A DNA stretch of 64,000 nt from positions 1 to 64,000 of the forward strand of contig CAMHAH010000013.1 of assembly GCA_946183365.1 (NCBI GenBank), given 5' to 3'. This stretch comes from an uncultured Clostridia bacterium (lineage in GTDB: Bacteria > Bacillota > Clostridia > Oscillospirales > Acutalibacteraceae). The notes below the pieces were generated by a model. That model did no database searches and was not told the DNA's origin. It saw only the letters and a list, made by a program, of their open reading frames with translations. The first letter of the stretch is position 1, and every line of letters starts with the position of its first letter. This document shows, one piece after another, positions 32,403 through 41,168 of the stretch. The translations under genes were made by a program, and so were the position numbers.

Positions 32403-33686
32403 TTATTTAGCCTCGATCTTCTCAATTCCGCCCATATAGGGTCTGAGAGCCTCGGGGATATTCACGCTGCCGTCGGCATTGAGGTTGTTCTCAAGGAAAG
32501 CGATGAGCATACGGGGCGGAGCTACACAAGTATTGTTGAGGGTATGAGCGAAGTACTTTCCGTCCTTGCCGGTAACTCTGATCTTGAGGCGGCGAGCCTG
32601 AGCATCGCTGAGGTTAGAGCATGAGCCTACCTCAAAATACTTCTTCTGTCTGGGGCTCCATGCCTCAACATCTATAGACTTTACCTTCAGGTCGGCGAGA
32701 TCTCCGGAGCAGCACTCGAGGGTGCGTACCGGGATATCGAGAGTGCGGAAGAACTCGACCGTGTTCTGCCACAACTTATCGAACCACATCTTACTCTCGT
32801 CGGGCTTGCAGACAACGATCATCTCCTGCTTCTCAAACTGGTGGATACGGTATACGCCGCGTTCCTCGATACCGTGAGCGCCCTTCTCTTTTCTGAAGCA
32901 GGGGCTGTAGGAGGTCAAAGTATAAGGCAGATCCTCTTCCTTGAGGATAGTGTCGATAAACTTGCCGATCATGCTGTGCTCAGAGGTACCGATGAGGAAC
33001 AGATCCTCGCCCTCTACCTTATACATCATGGCGTCCATCTCGGCAAAAGACATTACGCCCGATACAACGTTTGAGCGAATCATATAGGGCGGGATGCAGT
33101 ATGTAAAGCCCTTGTTTATCATAAAATCGCGGGCGTAAGAGATAACAGCGGAATGAAGTCTCGCGATATCGCCCATCAGATAATAGAAGCCGTTGCCGGC
33201 TACCTTACGCGCAGCGTCAAGGTCGATACCGTTGAGCTTCTCCATTATCTCGGTATGGTAAGGGATCTCGAAATCGGGAACCACGGGCTCGCCGAAGCGC
33301 TCGATCTCAACATTCTCAGTATCATCCTTACCTATCGGAACGCTCGGGTCGATGATATTGGGGATGATCATCATTATCTCGGTAACTTTCTCATTGAGCT
33401 CCGCTTCTTTCTTCTCAAGCTCTTCGAGCTGAGCTCCCTGAGCGGCAACCTGAGCCTTGAGCTCCTCTGCCTTCTCCTTCTCACCGCGAGCGAAGCAACC
33501 GCCTATTTCCTTGGAAATCTTGTTGCGGTTAGCGCGGAGGTTATCCGCCTCGCCCTTTACCTGTCTTGCCTGTTTATCGAGCTCGATGACCTCGTCTACA
33601 AGCGGCAGTTTTTTGTCCTGAAATTTGTTTTTGATGTTCTGTTTAACGATCTCAGGATTTTCTCTTAAAAATTTAATGTCGATCAT
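32403..33686 (-). CDS. serS: Seryl-tRNA synthetase
   Basis: A 427-residue class II synthetase that charges tRNA-Ser. The N-terminal two-helix coiled coil (about 30-100) that reads the tRNA, the TSEHSMIG loop, motif 2 (FRKEKGAHGIEERGVYRIHQ) and the C-terminal motif 3 region (NTCVAPPRMLIAFLEN) are visible. Motif 3 has an unusual sequence before the key Arg. The start codon overlaps the end of parB by 14 bp, so its expression is coupled to the chromosome partition genes. Confidence 0.95.
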   Translation of the reverse strand: MIDIKFLRENPEIVKQNIKNKFQDKKLPLVDEVIELDKQARQVKGEADNLRANRNKISKEIGGCFARGEKEKAEELKAQVAAQGAQLEELEKKEAELNEKVTEIMMIIPNIIDPSVPIGKDDTENVEIERFGEPVVPDFEIPYHTEIMEKLNGIDLDAARKVAGNGFYYLMGDIARLHSAVISYARDFMINKGFTYCIPPYMIRSNVVSGVMSFAEMDAMMYKVEGEDLFLIGTSEHSMIGKFIDTILKEEDLPYTLTSYSPCFRKEKGAHGIEERGVYRIHQFEKQEMIVVCKPDESKMWFDKLWQNTVEFFRTLDIPVRTLECCSGDLADLKVKSIDVEAWSPRQKKYFEVGSCSNLSDAQARRLKIRVTGKDGKYFAHTLNNTCVAPPRMLIAFLENNLNADGSVNIPEALRPYMGGIEKIEAK

Positions 33687-34629
33687 TGTTAATCATTCCT
33701 TCCAAAAATTGCTCAGATTCTTCTATAACTTCAGGGTTTACCAAATTGGTATTCCACAGCTTTTCTATTTTATTTGAGAGCATGAACAGCTCCGCGGGGT
33801 TATAGAACTCTATCGTCAGCTCCCCTATCCCTTTAGACGGATTGTCTTCAACGTGTACCTTAGTTCCTAAGTGCTCGCTGAGCGAGAGCTCGACCTCGGT
33901 ATACAGAGCGGGCTTTGATGCTTTTTTCTTTTTGCTTTTTTGGGGCTTTGATACTTCGCTGTCACTGTTCAGCTTCTTGACCAAAGCCTCTGTCTCACGG
34001 ACGGACAAGCCCTCTCTCACGATCTTCTCGGCTGTTTGCTTTATGCTTTTCTTATCATCCAAAGCAAGCAGAGACCGCGCGTGACCCGCGCTCAAACTGC
34101 CGTCATCGAGCATTGGCATGATATTCTCAGGCAGAGACAGCAGCCTGAGCGTATTCGCAACTGCCGAGCGCGACTTGCCGACCGTGCGCGCTACATCCTC
34201 TTGACTGAAATCGTAATCGTCGATGAGTGTTTTATAGCCTCTCGCCTCTTCGAGCACGCTCAGATCGCGGCGCTGCAGATTTTCTATCAAGGCTATCTGC
34301 ATTGTCTCGCTGTCGCTGAGCTCTCTGACGATAGCGGGTATCTCGGTCAGCCCCGCTTTTCGTGACGCGCGGTATCTGCGCTCGCCAGCGACGATCTGAT
34401 ATCCGCCGTATATCTGCGGACGCACCAGAATAGGCTGCAAAACTCCATGCTCTCTGATACTCTCGGCGAGCTCCTCGAGCGCCTCTTCGTCAAAGCTGCG
34501 TCGAGGCTGATTACGGTTTGGCTCTATCTGAGATATCTTCAAGCTTATTATTTCGTTGTTATCCTCGGTATCGTTCTCGCTGAATATCATCGAGAGACCT
34601 TTGCCGAGGCCGCCTATCTTCTTAGCCAT
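33673..34629 (-). CDS. parB: Chromosome partitioning protein ParB (Spo0J)
   Basis: A 318-residue ParB. The N-terminal CTP-binding/hydrolysis domain has NRNQPRRSFDEEALEELAESI and the GERRYRA motif, then a central helix-turn-helix (EDVARTVGKSRSAVANTLRLL) that reads parS, and a C-terminal dimerisation end. It loads on the three parS sites nearby (35511, 38161, 39700) and spreads to organise the origin. It overlaps parA by 8 bp and serS by 14 bp. Confidence 0.93.
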   Translation of the reverse strand: MAKKIGGLGKGLSMIFSENDTEDNNEIISLKISQIEPNRNQPRRSFDEEALEELAESIREHGVLQPILVRPQIYGGYQIVAGERRYRASRKAGLTEIPAIVRELSDSETMQIALIENLQRRDLSVLEEARGYKTLIDDYDFSQEDVARTVGKSRSAVANTLRLLSLPENIMPMLDDGSLSAGHARSLLALDDKKSIKQTAEKIVREGLSVRETEALVKKLNSDSEVSKPQKSKKKKASKPALYTEVELSLSEHLGTKVHVEDNPSKGIGELTIEFYNPAELFMLSNKIEKLWNTNLVNPEVIEESEQFLEGMINNDRH

Positions 34630-35395
34630 TCTTCTTCTCCTTATAAATAAGCTCCTGCGCGAGGTTCAAATAAGCCTCAGAGCCCTTACAGCTCTTGTCA
34701 TAGTACATTATCGGCATACCGAAGGACGGAGCCTCGCTCAGCCTTACGCCTCTTGGTATGACAGTCCCGAAGACCTTCTTCGGGAAATACTGCTTGACCT
34801 CGCTTACAACCTGCTGAGTAAGGTTCAGTCTGCCGTCGTACATCGTAAGCAGAACGCCCTCGATATATATGTGCTCATTGAGTTTTCTCTTTACATATCT
34901 TACAGAGTTCATCAGCTGGGATAAGCCCTCAAGAGCGTAATATTCGCACTGTATCGGTACGAGCACGCTGTCGCAAGCTGTGAGCGCGTTCGTTGTGATG
35001 ATGCCCAGCGACGGAGGACAGTCGATGATGATGTAATCATAATTCTGTTTAATGGGCAAAAGCGCTTTTTTGAGCCTTTGCAGGCGATCTGACGCCTCCA
35101 TGATCTCAAATTCCGCCGCGGCAAGGTCTATGCCTGCCGGCATAACGTCAAGATTTTTATACTTTGTATGTCTGATGACCTCTTCTGCCTTCGCTTCTGC
35201 TAAGAGTATCTCATAGGTGCTCTTGTCTATGCTGCGCTTATCAAAACCTACGCCGCTTGTCGCGTTGCCCTGAGGGTCGATATCAACAAGCAGAGTGCGC
35301 CTGTCATAATAACCCAGACCCGCGGCGATATTTACGGCAGAGGTGGTCTTGCCTACTCCGCCCTTCTGGTTAGCTACGGCAATGATTTTTGTCAT
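34622..35395 (-). CDS. parA: Chromosome partitioning ATPase ParA (Soj)
   Basis: A 257-residue ParA ATPase with the deviant Walker A KGGVGKTT (10-17), the DIDPQGNAT switch and the DCPPSLG motif. It acts with ParB in origin segregation and control of DnaA. AAGGTGAAGG precedes the ATG. A TACAAT about 80 bp upstream with a weak -35 may be its promoter; a parS site lies 115 bp upstream. Confidence 0.93.
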   Translation of the reverse strand: MTKIIAVANQKGGVGKTTSAVNIAAGLGYYDRRTLLVDIDPQGNATSGVGFDKRSIDKSTYEILLAEAKAEEVIRHTKYKNLDVMPAGIDLAAAEFEIMEASDRLQRLKKALLPIKQNYDYIIIDCPPSLGIITTNALTACDSVLVPIQCEYYALEGLSQLMNSVRYVKRKLNEHIYIEGVLLTMYDGRLNLTQQVVSEVKQYFPKKVFGTVIPRGVRLSEAPSFGMPIMYYDKSCKGSEAYLNLAQELIYKEKKNG

Positions 35396-35510
35396 ACCTT
35401 CACCTTCCTTTTGCTTTTCCGGTATTCGTTCTTTGTTTTTTCATACTTCGTCTATTGTAGCACAAAAACGTATACAATAAAAGTCTTTTTATTAATTTTT
35501 TATACCTTGA

Positions 35511-35526
35511 TGTTTCACGTGAAACA
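35511..35526. promoter_or_regulatory. parS: parS site 1
   Basis: Perfect 16-bp palindrome TGTTTCACGTGAAACA upstream of parA, next to repeat copy D. ParB/Spo0J loads here. Confidence 0.95.
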
Positions 35527-35538
35527 TTTTTTGCTTTG

Positions 35539-35800
35539 ATACTAAGTTTCCATTAAACGCTTTAACAAATTTATTAACGGAAAATTTCGTAGAACAAGGC
35601 GGACGACGCAGGCAGGCTGGCGCCTGTCAAGGAGGACAACGAAGTTATGTGTTATAGGGGTCCCCGACGCGCCCCTGCGCGGTGGGGAAAGGAGGAGCCG
35701 CCACTCGAGGTCAAAGCGTACCTACCGGATACGCTTACCGAGAACGGCGAGCGACGACGCAACGCAATAAATGTTAAAGTGTTTTAATGAAACTTAGTAT
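35539..35800 (+). repeat. MITE-like palindromic repeat, copy D (subfamily 2, with insertion)
   Basis: The two ends are nearly identical to those of copy C (ATACTAAGTTT...AAACTTAGTAT), and the core is intact. The right arm segment is replaced by about 110 bp of foreign GC-rich DNA (about 35649-35758), making the copy 262 bp instead of 159. Confidence 0.85.
35649..35758. other. GC-rich DNA nested in repeat copy D
   Basis: The segment has GGGGTCCCC, then CCCC-aCGCG-CCCCTG-CGCG-tGGGG and AGCGTA...TACGCT inverted repeats, so it is itself highly structured. It has no counterpart elsewhere in the window. Confidence 0.55.
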
Positions 35801-35822
35801 GAACTGTTTTTCTAACGGAAAA

Positions 35823-35862
35823 TGCCGACAACCGCACGCTGTTAAACGCACGGTTGTCGGCA
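35823..35862 (-). terminator. Probable terminator of noc
   Basis: A 12-bp perfect stem (35823-35834 with 35851-35862) followed on the minus strand by ATTTTCC, about 220 bp beyond the noc stop codon. The 220 bp in between (35863-36081) hold no gene. Confidence 0.5.
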
Positions 35863-36081
35863 AGGGGTTCAGATAAGGAAATGGGTATGAGTGGATAGGT
35901 ACATAAGTTTGCGATAATTTGAGGTTTACAAACAGATATACCCTATCGGGAAAGAAAATATATCTAAAGCTTTCGCTTTGATACCTTATGTATTTGCGCG
36001 GCTTGTGATGAAGAAAAGTCAAATTCTTACCCTGTAAACCTATCGGGCTTTATATTTCTTCGTCCAATATAATACGCGTAG

Positions 36082-36897
36082 CTAACGTGAGCCTGCGGAT
36101 TTTGGGATCTTGACGGTATATTCTATGTAATCGTCGGTCTCTGAGCGGCGTGATATAGCGTTTATCCCCGACAGTCGCATGGTGTCTACCGCTTTGTTGA
36201 TAGTATTCACAAAGATACGCACGTCTTTTATAGCCATCTTACGCTCAGGTTTCCTCTCGGGCTGAGTATCGGGCTTTTTCAACAGAGCGTCCGCGACCAA
36301 CTCTTCTGCCGCTGTAACTCCGAGCTTATCGGATATTATCCTGCTGAGCACCTCTTTTCGCAAGCCCTCGTCGTTTATCCTCAATAGGGCTCTGGCGTGA
36401 CGTTCAGAGAGGTCGGCTGTAAGTATCCATTCCTGCTCTTCAAAGGTCAGGCGCAGCAATCTAAGCTTATTTGCGATGGTGCTCTGCTTTTTACCGAGCT
36501 TTACTGCCGCTTGCTCCTGAGTAAGTCCGTATTTGCGTATCAGTCTGGCTATGCCGCGCGCCTCTTCAAACATACTGAGGTCCGCTCTCTGCAGATTTTC
36601 TATCAGCGCCAACAGAGCGCTGTCTTTATCACCGCATTTATGTACTACGCAGGGTACCTTATTCAGTCCCGCCATTATTGCGGCGCGCAGTCTGCGTTCG
36701 CCGGCTATCAGCTCGAACTCGGTATTATTGATCCTTCTTACTACGAGCGGCTGCAGGATACCGTTCTCGACGATAGACCTTGACAGGCTCCTGAGCTCTT
36801 CTTCGTCAAAGTTCCTTCGCGGTTGGGTGCGGTTAGGACGTATCTGGATAGTGGCGATATTAAGCACCTTATTGTCTCTTGTCAGTAAGCTGCTCAA
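36082..36897 (-). CDS. noc: Nucleoid occlusion protein Noc (ParB paralogue)
   Basis: A 271-residue ParB-family protein with NRTQPRRNFDEEELRSLSRS, GERRLRA and the helix-turn-helix region EQAAVKLGKKQSTIANKLRLL. Its place between rsmG and parA is where noc lies in Bacillus, and like Noc it is a ParB paralogue with a slightly different DNA-reading helix. Noc binds the chromosome and the membrane and stops the division ring over the nucleoid. The start is a TTG at 36897 with GAAGGA before it. A second ParB is possible instead; the gene order favours Noc. Confidence 0.85.
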   Translation of the reverse strand: MSSLLTRDNKVLNIATIQIRPNRTQPRRNFDEEELRSLSRSIVENGILQPLVVRRINNTEFELIAGERRLRAAIMAGLNKVPCVVHKCGDKDSALLALIENLQRADLSMFEEARGIARLIRKYGLTQEQAAVKLGKKQSTIANKLRLLRLTFEEQEWILTADLSERHARALLRINDEGLRKEVLSRIISDKLGVTAAEELVADALLKKPDTQPERKPERKMAIKDVRIFVNTINKAVDTMRLSGINAISRRSETDDYIEYTVKIPKSAGSR

Positions 36898-37064
36898 CGT
36901 CCTTCACCCCACCTCCGTTTTCGGGACAGCCTCGCGGCTTGTCCTTACAGCTATTATAATATCACCCTTGATGTATAAAAACTGTCGTATTATAGATGAT
37001 TATTATATAACTTTATGCCGATCAATATAACAAAAACGGAGCTTTTGTCGAAGCTGAGTTCATA

Positions 37065-37778
37065 CTATAATGGTTTATTTTTTATAGCCTTGCTCTTTCT
37101 GGGATAAGTATCTGGGGTCGGCGCCGTCTTTTGTATCTCGATGATGCACCTCTCGCCCGCGTCGCCGAGCTCAAACCGATCGACGGCTTTTACGGTACCG
37201 CAAAGCTTTTCTATCGCGTTCTCAGCCTCTTTGAGCTCTATCTCCGCGCCCTTGCCTTTCATTGCTATGAAGCTGCCGCCGACCTTTACATACGGCATAT
37301 CGTATTCACACAGCGTGTTCAATGAGGCTACCGCCCTTGATACGGCATGATCGAAGCTGTCCCTGAGTTTGGTCCTTGAACCGTCCTCAGCACGGCTGTG
37401 AACTAAGCTGACGCCGTCTATCACAAGTTCATCGCAAACTTCATCCAAAAACACAAGCCGCTTGTTAAGACTATCGAGAAGCGTAAGTCGGATATCGGGT
37501 CTCGCGATCTTAATCACAAGTCCCGGGAAGCCCGCGCCGGTACCGACGTCTATCACGCTCGCTCCGTGGGGAATATCGGCATATCTGAGAAGCATAAGAC
37601 AATCGGCGAAATGTTTAAGCGCTACATCCTCGGGTTCGGTCAGAGCTGTCAGATTTATCTTTTCATTCCATTCAATAAGAAGCTCATAATACTTGCAAAG
37701 CTGATCTATAGCTTTATCGTTGAGTTCGATTTCAAATTCAGCCAAGGTTCTGAGCAGTATGCTTTTGAAATTACTCAT
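37065..37778 (-). CDS. rsmG: 16S rRNA (guanine527-N7)-methyltransferase
   Basis: A 237-residue SAM-dependent methyltransferase with the SAM motif DVGTGAGFPG and the DSLNKR segment that follows. It methylates G527 of 16S rRNA. The ATG at 37778 has GAGGTG at good distance and overlaps the end of mnmG by 8 bp; a GTG three codons upstream lies inside the ribosome binding site itself and was rejected. Confidence 0.93.
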   Translation of the reverse strand: MSNFKSILLRTLAEFEIELNDKAIDQLCKYYELLIEWNEKINLTALTEPEDVALKHFADCLMLLRYADIPHGASVIDVGTGAGFPGLVIKIARPDIRLTLLDSLNKRLVFLDEVCDELVIDGVSLVHSRAEDGSRTKLRDSFDHAVSRAVASLNTLCEYDMPYVKVGGSFIAMKGKGAEIELKEAENAIEKLCGTVKAVDRFELGDAGERCIIEIQKTAPTPDTYPRKSKAIKNKPL

Positions 37779-39663
37779 CCTTATCACCTCTGCCCTTAAG
37801 CTTCATAAGATAGATCATCAATACGTTTATGTCGGCGGGAGATACTCCGCTGATACGGCTCGCCTGACCGATATTCAGAGGCTTTATGCGGCTTAACTTC
37901 TCCTGCGCTTCAAGTCTGAGCCCTGTCACTGCCTTATAATCGATATCATCGGGGAGCAGTTTGTTTTCAAGCTTTCGCATATTTTCTACCGCTGAGATCT
38001 GCTTTTTTATGTAGCCCTCATATTTTACGGCGATCTCGACCTGTTCAAAGATCGCACCGTCAAGCTCAGGTCTGTCTTTATCTACGGGCGTAAGGACTTC
38101 GTAGTTCAGCTCGGGACGTTTAAGCAGTTCTATCAGACGGATACCTGTTTTTACGTCGGATGTTTCACGTGAAACAAGTATCTCGCTCAGCTCCTTTGAG
38201 GGTGAGATAACAGTCTCGGCTACGCGCTTTCTCTCAGTTTTTATGAGCTCCTGCTTTTTAAGAAAACGACTGAAGCGTTCTTCGCTGATAAGACCTAATC
38301 CGTGACCGATAGGAGTAAGACGCTCGTCGGCGTTGTCCTGTCTCAGTATCAGACGATATTCGCTGCGGCTGGTCATCATGCGATAAGGCTCGTTAGCGCC
38401 TTTGGTGACGAGATCGTCTATCAGAGTACCGATATATGATGAGGCTCTGTCAAGCACGAGAGGCGCCTTGCCCTGTATTTTTAAAGCGGCGTTTATACCC
38501 GCGATAAGGCCCTGAGCGGCGGCTTCTTCGTAGCCCGAAGAGCCATTAAACTGACCCGCGCCGTATAAGCCTTCAAAATTCTTGAACTCAAGTGTAGCAA
38601 GCATAGAGGTCGGGTCGATGCAATCATATTCTATCGCGTAAGCGGGGCGCATGATCATAGCGTTCTCCAAGCCCTTGATGGTATGATAAAAGGCTACCTG
38701 GACCTCCTCCGGCAGGGATGATGACATACCCTGCAGATACATTTCTTCGGTATCCTCGCCGCAGGGCTCTATGAAAAGCTGATGGCGCTTCTTGTCCGAA
38801 AAGCGAACAATCTTATCCTCTAAGCTGGGACAATACCTCGGACCCACTCCCTCGATCTTTCCTCCGTAAAGGGGACTGCGATGGATGTTATCGAGGATGA
38901 TCTGCTTGGTGTTTTCATTAGTCCAGCTGACATGACAAACAACCTTGTTCTCGGGCGGGATAAGTGTATCATATGAAAACGGTATGACGGGCTCGTCGCC
39001 TTCCTGTACCTCAAGCTCACTGAAATCTATTGATGAGCGCTTTACGCGCGCCGGCGTGCCTGTCTTAAAGCGGCGTGTCTTTACACCGAGCCTACGCAGG
39101 CTCTCACCAAGGAACGCTGATGGGAATATGCCGTCGGGACCGCTTTCGTAACTTACCTCGCCAATAAATATTCTGCCGCCGAGGTAGGTGCCTGTGGCAA
39201 TGATGACAGCCTTTGCAGAGAACACTCCCAGCATACGGGTTGTGAGCAGCCATATACCGTTTTCATCTCTGTCTATATAGGTTATCTCAGCCTGTCTGAG
39301 ATCGAGACCGTCCTGCAATTCAAGCTTATGCTTCATCACAGCCGAGTATTTGCGGCGGTCTATCTGAGCGCGCAGTGAGTGGACGGCGGGACCCTTGCCG
39401 CGGTTGAGCATACGGCTTTGCAGAGTACATTCGTCCGCTGTCTTGCCCATCTCTCCGCCTAAGGCGTCTATCTCGCGCACAAGGTGACCTTTAGCCGTGC
39501 CGCCGATAGAAGGATTGCATGGGCAATTACCTACGGCGTCCATATTAATGGTGAACACGGCGGTTTTACATCCAAGTCTTGCCGCCGCTAAAGCTGCCTC
39601 TATACCCGCGTGACCCGCGCCTATTACAGCAACGTCATAGCTGCCCGCAAAGTAAGTTGACAT
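37771..39663 (-). CDS. mnmG: tRNA uridine-5-carboxymethylaminomethyl modification enzyme MnmG
   Basis: A 630-residue FAD protein. The dinucleotide fold VIGAGHAGIEAALAAARLG, the NPSIGGTAKGHLVREIDALGG signature, GKGPAVHSLRAQIDR and a helical C-terminus that meets MnmE are all present. With MnmE it modifies wobble uridine in several tRNAs. A perfect parS site lies within its coding sequence. GAGGTGAAG precedes the ATG. Confidence 0.96.
   Translation of the reverse strand: MSTYFAGSYDVAVIGAGHAGIEAALAAARLGCKTAVFTINMDAVGNCPCNPSIGGTAKGHLVREIDALGGEMGKTADECTLQSRMLNRGKGPAVHSLRAQIDRRKYSAVMKHKLELQDGLDLRQAEITYIDRDENGIWLLTTRMLGVFSAKAVIIATGTYLGGRIFIGEVSYESGPDGIFPSAFLGESLRRLGVKTRRFKTGTPARVKRSSIDFSELEVQEGDEPVIPFSYDTLIPPENKVVCHVSWTNENTKQIILDNIHRSPLYGGKIEGVGPRYCPSLEDKIVRFSDKKRHQLFIEPCGEDTEEMYLQGMSSSLPEEVQVAFYHTIKGLENAMIMRPAYAIEYDCIDPTSMLATLEFKNFEGLYGAGQFNGSSGYEEAAAQGLIAGINAALKIQGKAPLVLDRASSYIGTLIDDLVTKGANEPYRMMTSRSEYRLILRQDNADERLTPIGHGLGLISEERFSRFLKKQELIKTERKRVAETVISPSKELSEILVSRETSDVKTGIRLIELLKRPELNYEVLTPVDKDRPELDGAIFEQVEIAVKYEGYIKKQISAVENMRKLENKLLPDDIDYKAVTGLRLEAQEKLSRIKPLNIGQASRISGVSPADINVLMIYLMKLKGRGDKDE
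38161..38176. promoter_or_regulatory. parS: parS site 2, inside mnmG
   Basis: Perfect TGTTTCACGTGAAACA within the coding sequence of mnmG, where it reads (minus strand) as part of VSRETSD codons. Confidence 0.95.
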
Positions 39664-39699
39664 AGCTTCACCTCCGAAAATGATTGTTTAAATATTAAT

Positions 39700-39715
39700 T
39701 GTTTCACGTGAAACA
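39700..39715. promoter_or_regulatory. parS: parS site 3, between mnmE and mnmG
   Basis: Perfect TGTTTCACGTGAAACA in the 52-bp gap between mnmE and mnmG, directly beside the mnmE stop codon. Confidence 0.95.
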
Positions 39716-41086
39716 TTATTTACCTACACAGAAATTATGGAATACTCTGTCGACGACCTCATCGGTGACGCGTTCGCCCGTAAGCTCACAGAGATAGTTT
39801 ATCGCTTCTTCGATACTTACGGTAACAGCGTCAAAGGTCATTCCAATATGTAGTGCTTCTATAGCGTCATGAACACAATTCCTTGCTTTTATTGTAAGTG
39901 AACGCTGGCGCTCGTTATATATCAGCGCGTGGGTCGTATCTATATCACCGACAGCGTATACTCTTTTTATAGCGTTGATAAGGTCGTTTATGCCGGCAGA
40001 ATTCTTAGCGGACATACGGATGACCTCTTTGAAGTTTGATTTTATTTTTTCTTCATCGAGCTTCTGCGGCAGATCGGATTTATTTATAATTGCTATCGAT
40101 GGGATATTCTTGACCGAGCCGATGATATCGAGATCGTCTTTTTCAAGCTCATTTGAGCTGTCGAACACACAGAGTATCAAAGAGGCGGAGCTGAGCTTCT
40201 TCTTCGCCTTTTCTACGCCTATACTCTCTATCTCGTCACCGGCTTCATGTATGCCCGCCGTATCGCTCAGATTAAGGATGATGTCGTTAAGACTTACGCT
40301 CTCTTCGACTATATCTCTCGTAGTGCCCGCGACCGATGTGACTATGCTTTTATCATAGCCCGCGAGCAGGTTCATCAAGGTGCTTTTACCTACGTTCGGC
40401 TTGCCGACTATAGCGGAATCTATACCGTCCTTAAGGATACGGCCGTTATCATAGCTTTTTATTATATCTTTGAGCTTTGTCTCGGCAACAGTAAGAGCTG
40501 ATAAAAGCTCTCCGCCCTCGACCTCGGGGATATCCTCTTCGGGATAATCCGCCCAGGCGTTGAGGTGAGCGGCTTTATTGAGCAGAGCGGCTTTGATCTC
40601 GTCTATCTGTTTTGAAAGAGCTCCGTCTTTTACTTCGAGCGCCGCTCTGACTGACGCCTTTGAGCGCGAACTGATGATATCCATTACGGCTTCTGCCTCG
40701 ATAAGATCGAGCTTACCGTTGAAAAAGGCTCTCTTTGTGAATTCGCCTGCCTGAGCGGCGATAGCCCCCGCGTCATAGACCGCTCTGAGTACCCGAGCGG
40801 TCACATATACTCCGCCGTGACACGACAGCTCTACTACATTCTCGCCCGTGTAGCTGTGCGGAGCTCTGAACACGGTCGCTATGCACTCGTCTATCTTCTC
40901 TCCATCGGTGTAGATATCTCCGAGCGCACAGGTATAACCCTTCATATCACAGAGCTTTGTATTTGATCTTGCTTTGAATATCCTGTCCGCGATCGTTATC
41001 GCGTCTTCTCCCGATACTCTTATCACAGAGATACCGGCGCTCGATTTAGCTGTAGATATCGCGGCTATGGTAGTATTTATATCCAT
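39716..41086 (-). CDS. mnmE: tRNA modification GTPase MnmE
   Basis: A 456-residue GTPase: an N-terminal tetrahydrofolate-binding domain starting MDINTTIAAISTA, a helical domain, an inserted G domain with GKPNVGKSTLMNLL and DTAGI, and the C-terminal C-V-G-K motif. It works with MnmG. The ATG at 41086 has AAAGGA at 7 nt; another ATG six codons upstream would overlap the terminator of jag and has no site. Confidence 0.95.
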   Translation of the reverse strand: MDINTTIAAISTAKSSAGISVIRVSGEDAITIADRIFKARSNTKLCDMKGYTCALGDIYTDGEKIDECIATVFRAPHSYTGENVVELSCHGGVYVTARVLRAVYDAGAIAAQAGEFTKRAFFNGKLDLIEAEAVMDIISSRSKASVRAALEVKDGALSKQIDEIKAALLNKAAHLNAWADYPEEDIPEVEGGELLSALTVAETKLKDIIKSYDNGRILKDGIDSAIVGKPNVGKSTLMNLLAGYDKSIVTSVAGTTRDIVEESVSLNDIILNLSDTAGIHEAGDEIESIGVEKAKKKLSSASLILCVFDSSNELEKDDLDIIGSVKNIPSIAIINKSDLPQKLDEEKIKSNFKEVIRMSAKNSAGINDLINAIKRVYAVGDIDTTHALIYNERQRSLTIKARNCVHDAIEALHIGMTFDAVTVSIEEAINYLCELTGERVTDEVVDRVFHNFCVGK

Positions 41087-41109
41087 ATGGTTTCCTTTTT
41101 TCATAAGAA

Positions 41110-41133
41110 AAACGGGCGGTGATCCGCCCGTTT
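41110..41133 (-). terminator. Terminator of jag
   Basis: AAACGGGCGG (41110-41119), TGAT loop, CCGCCCGTTT, followed on the minus strand by TTCTT; a partial terminator between jag and mnmE. Confidence 0.65.
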
Positions 41134-41168
41134 GTAAATGTGTGAGATCTCACGGGCAAATACCCGGA

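Noticed and set aside
35774..36022. An 82-codon minus-strand frame between noc and repeat copy D
   Set aside because: It begins beyond the noc terminator hairpin, reads into the repeat end and has no ribosome binding site.
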